Below are positions 35,716 through 48,110 of a DNA stretch of 64,000 bases, piece after piece. The position numbers were made by a program, and so were the translations under genes. Source of the DNA: Isoetes taiwanensis (lineage: Eukaryota; Streptophyta; Lycopodiopsida; Isoetales; Isoetaceae); NCBI GenBank assembly GCA_021234155.1, contig JAJEKV010000045.1:4573212-4637211 (forward strand), written 5' to 3'. The stretch's first letter is position 1; every line of letters begins with the position of its first letter. The notes under the pieces are model-generated. The model was not told the DNA's origin and made no database searches. It saw only the letters and a program-made list of their open reading frames with translations.

Positions 35716-38700
35716 GAATATTCTCTTTGGATCTTTAAATGATGGAAAGCTATAATGGCACTACAAATTCGAAGAAGAAAATATTTCTAAAATAGTATTT
35801 GAAATGCTTGCTCTTCTTTGCAGGGTTTCATATCCATTAAAAAGTGGGTTTCATATCCAGAAGAAGATATTTTTTCCAGAAATATTCTTCTATAGAGCAT
35901 GTTTTTCTCTCAAACAAGCTATAATGGTTTGATGCATTTTTATGCAAATGCTTGGGGACTAGTATATGCTTACACCAGTGTGGCATTTTGAATTTTGTGT
36001 GGATCTTAAAAGCTTATTCTTGTGGGCATGTTTGCTCTTCCACTTGAGCTATGGGACATGTTCTATGGTGGTTGTTAAAATATGGAAGAAGTAGAAGAAG
36101 ATGATTGAAAGCTTGGAAAGCTTGATAAATTGAAAGGTTTGAAAATATGGTGGCATTGAAATCAAAAGGCAAACAAGTTACATGATAGTTAAATATAATA
36201 TGAGGTTTAATGGCTTGAATATGTGACATTATATTCCAATGGTGGCACATAAATAATGTTGGGCTTGATTCCATAGATGTCCAGATCTTTACTATATTTG
36301 AAATTCTTATGATTAAGTTGTGGACCCCATGAAAAATGGGGTTACGATGGTAGTTTCTTTCAATAAGTTGTTTGCAAAAGGCCAAGCTTTGGCAAGCGGC
36401 AAAAGTCGTAACATATTTTACGCACTTGGACAAACTTTGCTTAATGGTTTTATTGTATAAGGTGGGACCTTTATTTTGTTGTCATACCTTATCTAAAATT
36501 GCCAATCGAAATACTTTTGATGGCATGTGACGAGATATTATAATATTTTATTTAGGGCATGACACAGAATGGCACGGCTAGGGTTTGATGTCTTCTTTGC
36601 ATTCCACAAAAGTAGCCGCTTATTGCTTTTAGCCGCTTGTGATGCCAATACAAGTCTTTGTTCTTATATGAAATTGCTGACACGAATTTGGGATGGTCTG
36701 AACTAGCGGCTCCGGCCTTTTGACAAGATACAGGTGCAAATATCTTAAGCGCATGGGCGCTTCTTTGGCAAAGATGTGCTCTCTTAGGATGCTTGTACTG
36801 AAATGCCTTGACATAGCAGAGCATGGTAGGCATAGCAAATGCCATCTTTACAAGCTGAGCACGTGATTCGTGGAGAACTCAAGGATCATGGAGCCAATGA
36901 TAATCCGAATTGCTTATTCAGGTTTGAATAGAGTTGTATTTGATGATCTTGTTTCTAGATAAATGATAGAGATATGTGCATGGAAAAATACAGAATGCCC
37001 GATGTACTTAAGAAGTAAGATGATTTCGTTGATCAAAGTATATTTGCCGGTCGCTACGCCCCGCTTTAATAAGTTAAGTTGCAGCTATGGCGAGTTCACC
37101 GCTTGCTTACAATAAAGGGATGCTATGTAGTTAAAGATGGACCACTTAACCCCGCAGATATGTAAAGGTTAATAGGCTTAATATTATTCTGATAGGTTTC
37201 ACAATAAGTTTGAGACTATAATGCTACGGATAAAAATTGCATGCTTTATAATCAAGTTCATTTCTTTATATAGTATGTGTTGTATGTGCTAATGTTTGCA
37301 TGTTGTTTTCTTTTATACTATTTGTTATCATGATGATATGATATCCGAAGTTTGGTTGTCTGATTGGTAAAGGCGAAAGATAACGGGATGTCTATCTTGG
37401 GCCTTTAAAATATCATGTGACAAGCCCAAAACCTATCTATTTCATCCATGGGTTATAAGTCACAACACGGGTTTATGAGCTGAAATATTAACCTCATCAT
37501 CATACATATATGGCCTCTTGGTCCGAAAACTCTAGATCTATTCTAGAAGCATCTATTAACCAAAATAATAGGTGAAGGGCGAGAGCAGTTTGTTCTATTG
37601 CTTACCCGACGCCCCTTGTGTAGTTACCACTATTATGCTAACTTATGCATTGTTTGGGTGCAGGTAACTGAGGAACAATCTCTCCTGTTACTATTACCGG
37701 TTCTTGATTTTGGTACAATCGAGGGACCAGATAAAAATATTGGACCACTCAATGTATTGTACACACTTTTGGTGAGATCCTCCCTTTGTTGCTTGATTAA
37801 ATAAAAGGATACATCCCGAAGATTGAGTGATCTACAATGACACTCTCTAGAGTTGAGCATGAACTTGATATGCTCGTAGAGATCTATGAACTCACCGTGG
37901 ATCCCATCAGTAATGACAAGATTTATGATTGTTGTTCATTCTCATGGTATGATGGCTGATGGAAAATTTTATTCTATTACATATCTACATACATTAAATA
38001 CAGGTTTAAGTCTATATATATAAAATTATTATTGATAAGGTTACTGTAATACATGACGAGAAAATGATTATGATATGTTATTACTTCCATGAATTATATG
38101 TTCAAAACAGTGATATATTTGATTTCTGCATCATACAGCATGTTAAGTGACATCAAAAATTAAAATAATGTACTCTTATACTTTACTTATACTATGAAAT
38201 CTTGTGAGTGATAATGTAAAGACACATGGGAGTAGGAGTACCTGATGTGGCCTGGCTTTATAACCCAGGATAGGTATTGGCTTACATGTCCTTACTATGA
38301 ACAAGGTTGTTTAAATGTTTTTTATACTTTAATCTGACTGTAGTCTTAGTAAGAACATCATCGAAGAAGAAAATGTGACATCTATTTGTTGGAGGTATCC
38401 AACAAACACATCATTTCTGAAACCATGAAATAATGCTAATTTCCTATTTGGACATGGCATAACTAACTGTTATTATGGTTTATTACAGCTGAAAGATATT
38501 CGGCTAATATGCATAGATGACTTGGGATATGGAGCAATGGCAAAGGCTCCTAATAAGGCTATCTGATCTTTGATATGCCTTATTGACAAGAATGAGATAT
38601 ACGTGGTGATTTGGAAGTTAAATATGAGATATCCAGCAAACACATATCTTCGGCCAACCAGGTTAGATTGAGTTCTATATGATTCACCAGCTTTTGATAT

Positions 38701-39201
38701 TGAAAGCTCTGGATGTTAAAATTTTGATTTTGGCATTGTCTTATTTAATTGGAGTTTGTGGCCCGTAGTGCCATAAGATCTTACAAGTCATGAGCTGGAT
38801 GTTGGCCATGCCACATGCAAGCATTATGCAAATCTAAGGTGGTCTGGCCCATTGTGCCATGGCCTTAGTATATGGTCCAAAGTACCTTACACTCTATGTG
38901 CCAACACTATCTGATAATGAATAGAATGAATTATATATGTTCTTCGGTATGCACCTAATGTGCCTTATCCTAGTAATACTCAAATAATAAATTTGACCTG
39001 GACCATTGCGCCTTGGCTCTGGATCCTGATCCAAGATACATAATATTATTATGCTAAAGTTCATGTATTCATTCTGATTTCTTCGGTGTAAGGAAGTAGG
39101 ACCCCTCTTTTTATGAGGGAGTCCTACTTCCCTTATAAAAAGAAGTGTCCTACATCCTGAGGGAGGGATGTGGGAGAAGAAGAAGAAGAAGAAGAAGAAG
39201 A
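35716..39201. repeat. Tandem unit copy 1 (3486 bp)
   Basis: The first of two head-to-tail copies. Positions 36014-36433 and 36552-36845 recur exactly 3486-3487 bp later with identical translations. The unit has a part A (35716 to about 38370, ending AACATCATCGAAGAAG) and a part B (38371-39175). Part B starts near TGTGACATCTATTTG and ends with a TATA-bearing promoter-like segment and a short GAA run. The minus-strand frames inside (139 and 97 codons) show no domain and are conserved only because the copies are young. The layout, with a promoter near a boundary, suggests a long terminal repeat of an unknown retroelement, but no gag/pol was found. Confidence 0.8.
39060..39176 (+). promoter_or_regulatory. 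LTR-like promoter segment with hairpin and TATA box
   Basis: GGAAGTAGGACCC and GGGAGTCCTACTTCCC form a strong inverted repeat, followed by CCTTATAAAAAG (TATA box), GTGTCCTACATC and GAGGGAGGGATGTGGGAGAAG. The same segment recurs at 45715-45805 with few changes. Its position just before the GAA tract resembles a U3-R junction. The interpretation is tentative. Confidence 0.45.
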
Positions 39202-41841
39202 GAATATTCTCTTTGGATCTTTAAATGATGGAAAGCTATAATGGCACTACAAATTCGAAGAAGAAAATATTTCTAAAATAGTATTTGAAATGCTTGCTCT
39301 TCTTTGCAGGGTTTCATATCCATTAAAAAGTGGGTTTCATATCCAGAAGAAGATATTTTTTCCAGAAATATTCTTCTATAGAGCATGTTTTTCTCTCAAA
39401 CAAGCTATAATGGTTTGATGCATTTTTATGCAAATGCTTGGGGACTAGTATATGCTTACACCAGTGTGGCATTTTGAATTTTGTGTGGATCTTAAAAGCT
39501 TATTCTTGTGGGCATGTTTGCTCTTCCACTTGAGCTATGGGACATGTTCTATGGTGGTTGTTAAAATATGGAAGAAGTAGAAGAAGATGATTGAAAGCTT
39601 GGAAAGCTTGATAAATTGAAAGGTTTGAAAATATGGTGGCATTGAAATCAAAAGGCAAACAAGTTACATGATAGTTAAATATAATATGAGGTTTAATGGC
39701 TTGAATATGTGACATTATATTCCAATGGTGGCACATAAATAATGTTGGGCTTGATTCCATAGATGTCCAGATCTTTACTATATTTGAAATTCTTATGATT
39801 AAGTTGTGGACCCCATGAAAAATGGGGTTACGATGGTAGTTTCTTTCAATAAGTTGTTTGCAAAAGGCCAAGCTTTGGCAAGCGGCAAAAGTCGTAACAT
39901 ATTTTACGCACTTGGACAAACTTTGCTTAATGGTTTTTATTGTATAAGGTGGGACCTTTATTTTGTTGTCATACCTTATCTAAAATTGCCAATCGAAATA
40001 CTTTTGATGGCATGTGACGAGATATTATAATATTTTATTTAGGGCATGACACAGAATGGCACGGCTAGGGTTTGATGTCTTCTTTGCATTCCACAAAAGT
40101 AGCCGCTTATTGCTTTTAGCCGCTTGTGATGCCAATACAAGTCTTTGTTCTTATATGAAATTGCTGACACGAATTTGGGATGGTCTGAACTAGCGGCTCC
40201 GGCCTTTTGACAAGATACAGGTGCAAATATCTTAAGCGCATGGGCGCTTCTTTGGCAAAGATGTGCTCTCTTAGGATGCTTGTACTGAAATGCCTTGACA
40301 TAGCAGAGCATGGTAGGCATAGCAAATGCCATCTTTACAAGCTGAGCACGTGATTCGTGGAGAACTCAAGGATCATGGAGCCAATGATAATCCGAATCGC
40401 TTATTCAGGTTTGAATAGAGTTGTATTTGATGATCTTGTTTCGCCGATAAATGATAGAGATATGTGCATGGAAAAATACAGAATGCCTGATGTACTTAAG
40501 AAGTAAGATGATTTCGTTGATCAAAGTATATTTGCTGGCTGCTACGTCTGCTTTAATAAGTTAAGTTGCAGCCTATGGCGAGTTCTGAGCGCTGCTTGCT
40601 TACAATAAAGGGATGCTATGTAGTTAAAGATGGACCGCCTAACCTGCACAGATATGTAAAGGTTAATAGGCTTAATATTATTCTGATAGGTTTCACAATA
40701 AGTTTGAGACTATAATGCTACGGATAAAAATTGCATGCTTTATACTGAAGTTCATTTCTTTATATAGTATGTGTTGTATGTGCTAATGCTGCATGTTGTT
40801 TTCTTTTATACTACTGTTATCATGATGATATGATATCTGAGTTGGTTGCTGATTGGTAAGGCAGCATACCGGGATGTCTATGCGGGCCTTTAAAATATCA
40901 TGTGACAAGCCCAGCCCTATCTATTTCATCCATGGGTTATAAGTCACAACACGGGTTATGAGCTGAAATATTAACCTGTATCATACATATATGGCCTCTT
41001 GGTCTGAAAACTCTAGATCTATTCTAGAAGCATCTATTAACTGAAAATAATAGGTGAAGGGCGAAGAGCCAGATTGTTCTATTGCTTACCTGACGCCCCT
41101 TGTGTAGTTACCACTATTATGCTAACTTATGCATTGTTTGGGTGCAGGTAACCAGAACAATCTCTCCTGTTACTATTTTCGGTTGCAGTTTTGGTACAAT
41201 CGAGGGACCAGATAAAATATTGGACCACTCAATGTATTGTACACACTTTTGGTGAGATCCTCCCTTTTGTTGCTTGATTAAATAAAAGGATACATCCTGA
41301 AGATTGAGTGATCTACAATGACACTCTCTAGAGTTGAGCATGAACTTGATATGCTCGTAGAGATCTATGAACTACCGTGGATCCCATCGTAATGACAAGA
41401 TTTATGATTGTTGTTCATTCTCATGGTATGATGGCTGATGGAAAATTTTATTCTATTACATATCTACATACATTAAATACAGGTTTAAGTCTATATATAT
41501 AAAATTATTATTGATAAGGTTACTGTAATACATGACGAGAAAATGATTATGATATGTTATTACTTCCATGAATTATATGTTCAAAACAGTGATATATTTG
41601 ATTTCTGCATCATACAGCATGTTAAGTGACATCAAAAATTAAAATAATGTACTCTTATACTTTACTTATACTATGAAATCTTGTGAGTGATAATGTAAAG
41701 ACACATGGGAGTAGGAGTACCTGATGTGGCCTGGCTTTATAACCCAGGATAGGTATTGGCTTACATGTCCTTACTATGAACAAGGTTGTTTAAATGTTTT
41801 TTATACTTTAATCTGACTGTAGTCTTAGTAAGAACATCATC
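39202..41841. repeat. Tandem unit copy 2, part A
   Basis: Near-identical to 35716-38360 at the two ends, but a central patch (40440-41400 versus 36950-37910) carries many small differences. The copy ends at CATCATCGAAGAAG, where it passes straight into a 140-bp GAA tract rather than into part B. Confidence 0.9.
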
Positions 41842-41981
41842 GAAGAAGAAGAAGAAGAAGAAGAAGAAGAAGAAGAAGAAGAAGAAGAAGAAGAAGAAGA
41901 AGAAGAAGAAGAAGAAGAAGAAGAAGAAGAAGAAGAAGAAGAAGAAGAAGAAGAAGAAGAAGAAGAAGAAGAAGAAGAAGA
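41842..41981. repeat. (GAA)n microsatellite, ~46 units
   Basis: A perfect run at the junction between part A of copy 2 and the block starting GAGAATATTCTCTTGGAATC. Lysine-, glutamate- and serine-run open frames over it are artefacts. Confidence 0.97.
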
Positions 41982-43106
41982 GAATATTCTCTTGGAATCT
42001 TCAAATGGTAGAAAGCTACAATGGCTGTACAAATTCATTTTGAATTTTCTCTGAAAGGATGCTAAGTTAGGAAAAAGATGTTAAGTTGTGGAGATTTTTG
42101 TCCCATAGATTGAAATATGGGGTTGAACATATGGTGCCAAATTAATTTGGCAAAGAGTGTATGGTGGAGAATATACATATTAGAATTTGACCTTAGGGCA
42201 TATGGGTGTATAAATATACCTTAAAAGATGGAACACTTTAAGTATTATGGGGAAAAGACCGTGCTAGGATGCAAAAATGAAAAATATGTGCTACTCAAAT
42301 AGTACAATTTACCTTGGAGCATACGTGATGGGATGTTTGCTTTAAATGCTACACAACTATAATTGTATAGAAGCATGCATAAAGGCATAAGGGCATGCTT
42401 CGTACACAATTATGTATGGCACATTAAATGTATTTTGAAGTTGCCAAGATGTGTAGGGGAATGGAAACTGGGAATGCTGGACCAGTTTTCATTCCCCTAC
42501 AAAATAGAAATAGGGGAGACGGATTTTTCTAGAGTTTTTGTTGCAGATCACGGCTCACCTGCAAAGAAGAGCATGACTGTGAAGAAGAGCTGCAAAGAAG
42601 AACTCTGCGAAGAAGAAACATGACTGTGGCAGCGCTGTAAAGAACCCTGCTATGGCGATCTGCTATGGCGACGCTGCTATGGCGATGGCGACGCTGCTAT
42701 GGCGATCTGCTATGGTGACGTCGTGGAGAACCTTGCTCGAAGAATGCTGTGAAGAACCCTGCTATGGCGCCGCTCTGAAGAACCCTAAAACAAAAACCCT
42801 AAAGAAACCTGAGCCGCCGGTCACGCGGAATAAGGGAACCCAACTTCCATTCCGAGATATTGGCTGGTGCCACGTGTCGACATAGGAATGGGCGCCAGGG
42901 AATAAAGTCGACCCTATTTCTATTTTGTTGTACTATTGCTATGTTGAAAAAATACAAAAGGTGTTTTAGGGCCATGTCTACCTTTGGCTATTTACGGAAG
43001 TGATGGATTTTAATATGGGTTGGAAAAGTGGCTATGGAGCCGACTTGATTAATGAAAAGATTAATGTTTCCGATATGAAAAATATATCTTTGAAAAATGT
43101 CATACG
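41982..43106. repeat. Repeat block C, copy 1
   Basis: It starts GAGAATATTCTCTTGGAATC, related to but distinct from the start of part A. It recurs at 45844-46486, where it is interrupted by a 476-bp absence and truncated. Around 42640-42770 it holds GCTATGGCGA and GAAGAACCCTGCTATGG short repeats that read as weak open frames (42652-42885) without a recognisable product. Confidence 0.8.
42452..42927. repeat. 476-bp insert (or deletion interval) with inverted repeats
   Basis: It is present in block C but cleanly absent from its copy at 46313/46314. It begins TGTAGGGGAATG, with the inverted CATTCCCCTAC at 42490-42500. The 16-mer CAAAATAGAAATAGGG (42500-42515) is repeated inverted at the very end (42912-42927). 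It may be a small foldback/MITE insertion; a deletion in the other copy is the alternative. Confidence 0.5.
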
Positions 43107-44089
43107 AAATGCTTTTTGGATATTTCTCATTAGAAAATTGGTTAAGTTTGCAAAGACGGATTGCTGTGAAGAACCGGTGCTATGGAGACGCTAATAAGAG
43201 CGCCATGCTCTAACTTAGAAGATATTACATGGCTGTACATGGCTAACGTGATCTGGTTGTCCTGATGCCAAAACCGGGGAAGACATGTCTGGTTCACGGC
43301 TCATGGTCTGGGTAGCAGATTCAAACACTTTTGGTACATTGGAATCATTTGTTCCCTGCTACTAAACTCCAGAGAAGCTTATGCTTGTGGTGATAATACA
43401 GGTACTCAGTCTTTGCCTTGATCGGCATGCACAAACTTAGAATGGCACTTCCATGCCTCATCATTTTGCTGGAAGGCATATATGTTTTGCTCTTAGAGCT
43501 ATGATTTATGTACATTTTCTGTTCACTAGACCTAATGCAGGATGCCATTGTTGGTCTGATTCTATAAATGCAGCTCGATTGCTCTGAGCCTGCTTCAAGA
43601 AGATCAAAAGGAAGGATTTGGAATGAAAATGGCATGCACAGGGTTATAACGGAGCTCTTCTTTCCAGGTTTGACCATATATCTAACGGTTAAAATATCTC
43701 TTGATTCCATTTTCTAGTTTCTAGCTCATGTTAAAAGGCGATATGAGTAAGGTCGATATGAGTAAGGTCGCCTTTACCTTTGCATGGCTATGTATGACCT
43801 GATCTCAGATCTCGCATTTGTTTAACATGTGGTCTACACTTAAGCTGTTATTAAGAATGGACGTTTGTCTTGCCATATAATACTTTATAGGTAATAAGCT
43901 ATGGCCTGTGCTTAAGGCTATATTCAGATAAAGAGATGGGTCTATACATGGCATCCACCTATTTCCTATAGCTGAAAATAATCTAAGGGAAACATAAAAA
44001 GCCTGGATTGCATGACCTGTTCTTTAGAAAGATGTGATTAAGATCAAAGGGCAATGAAACTACATTGTTGCCATGTATATACAGCAAGC
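43107..44089. other. Block between C and third repeat copy, no gene
   Basis: AT-rich DNA. GGCGATATGAGTAAGGTCG is duplicated at 43737-43770. The minus-strand frame 43345-43710 has no recognisable domain. Confidence 0.4.
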
Positions 44090-45843
44090 TTGATATAATG
44101 GTTTATCCTTTAGTATTGTGTGCTGTTTGTGCTAATGCTGCAGGTTGTTTTCTTTTATACCACTGTTATCATTATGATATGATATCTAGGTTGGATGCTG
44201 AATGGTAAGGCAGCATAATGGGATGTCTATGCAGACCTCTAAAATACCATATCTAGAAAAGTCCAACCTTATCTATTTCATCAATGGGTTTTAAGTCACA
44301 ATATGGGTTATGAGGTTGAAGTATAAACCTGTATCGTACATATATGGCCTCTAAGTCCCGAAAAACTCTAGATCTATTCTAGAAGCATCTATTAACTGAA
44401 AATAATAGGTGAAGGGCGAAGAGCCAGATTGTTCTATAGCTTACCTGACGCCCCTTGTATAGTTACCATAGATTTGCTAACTTATGCATTGTTTGGGTGC
44501 AGGTAACCAGAACAATCTCTCCTGATAATATTTTCAGTTGCTTTGTTGTGCAATCGAGGGACCAGAGAAGATATTGGACCACTCTATAGATTGTACTGAT
44601 AGTTGGTGAGATCTTTCCCTTATTGATTATATAAGCAAAAGGGTACATGATAAAGGCTAAGTTGTTCTACAATGGCACCTTCTTTGAGAGCTACTAGTGA
44701 GCTTTATTTGCTCTCTAAAATATCTGAAAATGAAACTTTGTGACATGAAGTATCAAGGATGTTTGAGTTGACTTACTATCATAGATAAAACTTGATGGAA
44801 AAGTTATGATATGCGTTTACATAAAATTAAATGGAGTGGAGTGGAATATGACTATATGTGAAGTACTATAAAGGAAAAGATTAGTGTGATAAATGACTAA
44901 ATAATGGATAAAGAATAAGTTACATTTTTGAGGCGGTGTTAAAATGATATTGACCTTGTGACTCTACCAAATTATATTACATTATATGGAATTGGATATT
45001 GATATGAGTATATGAGTATGTTGCAAACTTGAGAAAATGGATTCCTTTTGAATTATTACTTATGCATGGGAATAGAGTACTGATGTGGCACAGGCGTAAA
45101 ACCTGGGGTAGATATTGGGAAATATGTGCTCACTCTGAACGAAGTCTTTTAATTGTTTTTTAAACTTTAATTGTACTTAGTCTTTGTGAGAACATCATCG
45201 AAGAAGAAACTGTGACATCTATTTGGTGGAGGTATCCAGCAAACACATCATTTCTGAAACCATGAAATAATGCTGATTCTATATTTGGTTTTGGCATAAC
45301 TAACTGCTATTATGATTTTATTATAGCAGAATGTTTGTTGGCTGATACAACTACCCGATTTGGGATATGGGCTGTGGAAAGCACTTTTGATAGGGCGGTC
45401 CAGCCTCTGTTGTACCTAAAGACCAGCATCTCTTTGACATAACAGGTCAGTTTGAATATTATCTATTCTGCTCTTTGAGCAGAAGTTATGATTTAAGGAT
45501 CATCGAAGTTATGATTTAAGGATCATCGTAACTGCTTAGGGTCTATGGTCCATGGTGCTATATGACCTGTAAAAATTGGATGTTGGCCCAATGTGCCATA
45601 TCCTAGTACTACTTAAATGTAAAACCTGGCCCATTGTGCCATGGCCTTGCAATCTGGTACAAGGTTACTGATATTCTATGTGCCAATATTACGTGTAACT
45701 CATTATATTTTCTTCGGTGTAAGGAAGTAGGACCCTCTTTTTCTGAGGGGGTCCTACTTCCCTTATAAAAAGAGGTGTCCTACATCATGAGGGAGGGATG
45801 TGGGAGAAGAAGAAGAAGAAGAAGAAGAAGAAGAAGAAGAAGA
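44090..45843. repeat. Third, diverged copy of the A-B boundary region
   Basis: From GTGCTAATGCTGCAGGTTGTTTTC (44130) to GAAGAAACTGTGACATC (45205) it follows the end of part A, then part B through the TATA-bearing segment and a 12-unit GAA run (45805-45843). Divergence is much higher than between copies 1 and 2, so this copy is older. Confidence 0.75.
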
Positions 45844-46486
45844 GAATATTCTCTTGGAATCTTCAAATGGTAGAAAGCTACAATGGCAGTACAAATTCGT
45901 TTTGAATTTTCTCTGAAAGGATGCTAAGTTAGGAAAAAGATGTTAAGTTGTGGAGATTTTTGTCCCATAGATTGAAATATGGGGTTGAACATATGGTGCC
46001 AAATTAATTTGGCAAAGAGTGTATGGTGGAGAATATACATATTAGAATTTGACCTTAGGGCATATGGGTGTATAAATATACCTTAAAAGATGGAACACTT
46101 TAAGTATTATGGGGAAAAGACCGTGCTAGGATGCAAAAATGAAAAATATGTGCTACTCAAATAGTACAATTTACCTTGGAGCATACGTGATGGGATGTTT
46201 GATTTAAATGCTACACAACTATAATTGTATAGAAGCATGCATAAAGGCATAAGGGCATGCTTCGTACACAATTATTTATGGCACATTAAATGTATTTTGA
46301 AGTTGCCAAGATGTTGTACTATTGCTATGTTGAAAAAATACAAAAGGTGTTTTAGGGCCATGTCTACCTTTGGCTATTTACGGAAGTGATGGATTTTAAT
46401 ATGGGTTGGAAAAGTGGCTATGGAGCCGACTTGATTAATGAAAAGATTAATGTTTCCGATATGAAAAATATATCTTTGAAAAATGT
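45844..46486. repeat. Repeat block C, copy 2 (truncated)
   Basis: It matches 41982-42451 and then 42928-43106 and stops at AAATGTCAT, where the Harbinger terminus CATTTCCCACT begins. Confidence 0.85.
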
Positions 46487-46984
46487 CATTTCCCACTTTC
46501 CGCTAGGGTTAGGTTAAACAAATAGGCTAATTAACTGGAACTTGTTTTCACACTGACAGTTAGGTTATCACTAGTTAAGTTAACTTTAATTAATTTTTAA
46601 CTGCGGCTAACTTAACACGGTTGACTTTCCCAGTGAAGATGGTTATGTTAAAATTTTAACCGGCCCTTTTTTTTTAAATTAAATTAAGGGAAAAGTTAAT
46701 GGACCTATAATAGGTCCACTTAACTTTTTTTATTTTGGTTAATTATTAACTTAATGGTATAATGAGAAAAGGAAGAATGAATGAAACGGTTAGGTTAAAG
46801 AAGAGAACGATTTTGTGAGAAAAAAGAATGGGCCGATGAAAAAAAAAATGATCCGGGTGATCGGGGGTCGAGGAGCTCGTGGTCGCTTGCTTTGAGAAGC
46901 CGTAATTCATCAAAAGCAGCAGTAAGCTTTTGTTACCATTCACATCGTTTTGTATCAGTCTTCAAACTGCTCTCCATTTTATAG

Positions 46985-47922
46985 ATTGTGCAAATTGAAT
47001 CGGAATCCTCTGGGCAAGAGCAATTTGACGTGCATAAAGAGCAAGAGCAAATTGATCTACATGAAACAACGGTATTTCATTTTTTATTCTTAATCATTTG
47101 ATGTATGGATCTCTATTCTAGTTGTAGTATTGATAGAGAAGTTTTAACCAACAGCAAGCCATTGGTGAAGAGCAAGAAGTTGAATTTGAAATTGATGTGG
47201 CTGGTCCATCCTCGAGTGCAAAGCGAAAACGATCAAGAAATTGGAATCTTGATGAGGCACTCTTGCTTGTGGATTTGAAAAAGAAGGAGTGGCTGATTTA
47301 TGAGCATAAAAATACAAGGGAGAAGATGGAGTATGCAAATCTGAAATGGACAAAGATAGCGGAGGAAATGCAGAAGCACGGTTACAAGGATAGAGATGGA
47401 GAAGGTTGTAGGACCAAATGGGAGAATTTGATTGGGGAATACAAGAGTGTGAAGGATTTTCAGAAACAAACAGGAAATCCAGATTTTTTCTCTCTTTCGA
47501 GTGATGAAAGAAAGCAAAGGAAGTTGCCAAATTTCCATCGTAGCATATTTGATGCCATGGATTCATTTCAATCATCAAGACCCAATGTGAACTGACCTAA
47601 CATAGTTGACACAAGCAAGGTAAACACATTGCAACCGGATCAAATTGTTGCGCACCATCCCCAAGGCAAAGGTGAGATAGGTTCATCCGGAAAAAGGAGG
47701 AAAACCATTGGAAATAACTTGGCTGCCACCATATTAGAGGCAAATAAGAACTTGATAGAGGCCATAAAGAATGCAAAGGAAGAGAGAAGGGAACGCACTG
47801 AAGCATTGTTGGAAATAGAGCAGGAAAAGTTGCAGCAGCAAAGGGATTTCAATAGGAATTTCAAAATTATTGCAAATGCATGGCGTAAAATTGCACGCAG
47901 CTTCTCAAGTGATGGTGAATAA
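46985..47922 (+). pseudogene. Harbinger accessory trihelix/Myb-like DNA-binding protein, one premature stop
   Basis: In PIF/Harbinger elements this partner protein binds DNA and helps import the transposase into the nucleus. An exon 46985-47071 (after a possible TTTATAG acceptor) joins 47155 across a GT-AG intron (47072-47154) in phase. The next 140 codons contain a basic KRKRSRNW, then a trihelix domain (WNLDEALLLVDLKKKEW, WTKIAEEM, GCRTKWENLIGEYKSVKDF). A TGA at 47593-47595 stops it, yet the same frame continues open to the TAA at 47920-47922. That continuation has a basic GKRRKTIG and a long charged helix (EERRERTEALLEIEQEKLQQQ), as expected for the family's coiled-coil tail. So a single point change separates it from a full-length frame. 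The first exon with the start codon was not located. Confidence 0.75.
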
Positions 47923-48110
47923 TGTTTTTTAACTTTTGTTCTCAAATTCCAGATTTACTTTGAGTTCTAAGTTTTGGATGTCTTTCTTGCAGGTTCTCGT
48001 TCTCAGTAGGATCTAAGAAGATTGCAGGAGAGTAGGTTAGAGCTTATTTGGCTTGGAGAAAACTAAAAAGACTAGTAATTGAGTAATTGCACTGATCAGT
48101 AGTTAGAATA

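Noticed and set aside
36014-36845. Genes of 139 and 97 codons repeated identically at 39500-40332
   Set aside because: Identity reflects recent DNA duplication; there is no domain, and the frames are not preserved in the older third copy.
41786-42043. Poly-Lys, poly-Glu and poly-Ser frames
   Set aside because: Translations of the GAA microsatellite, not genes.
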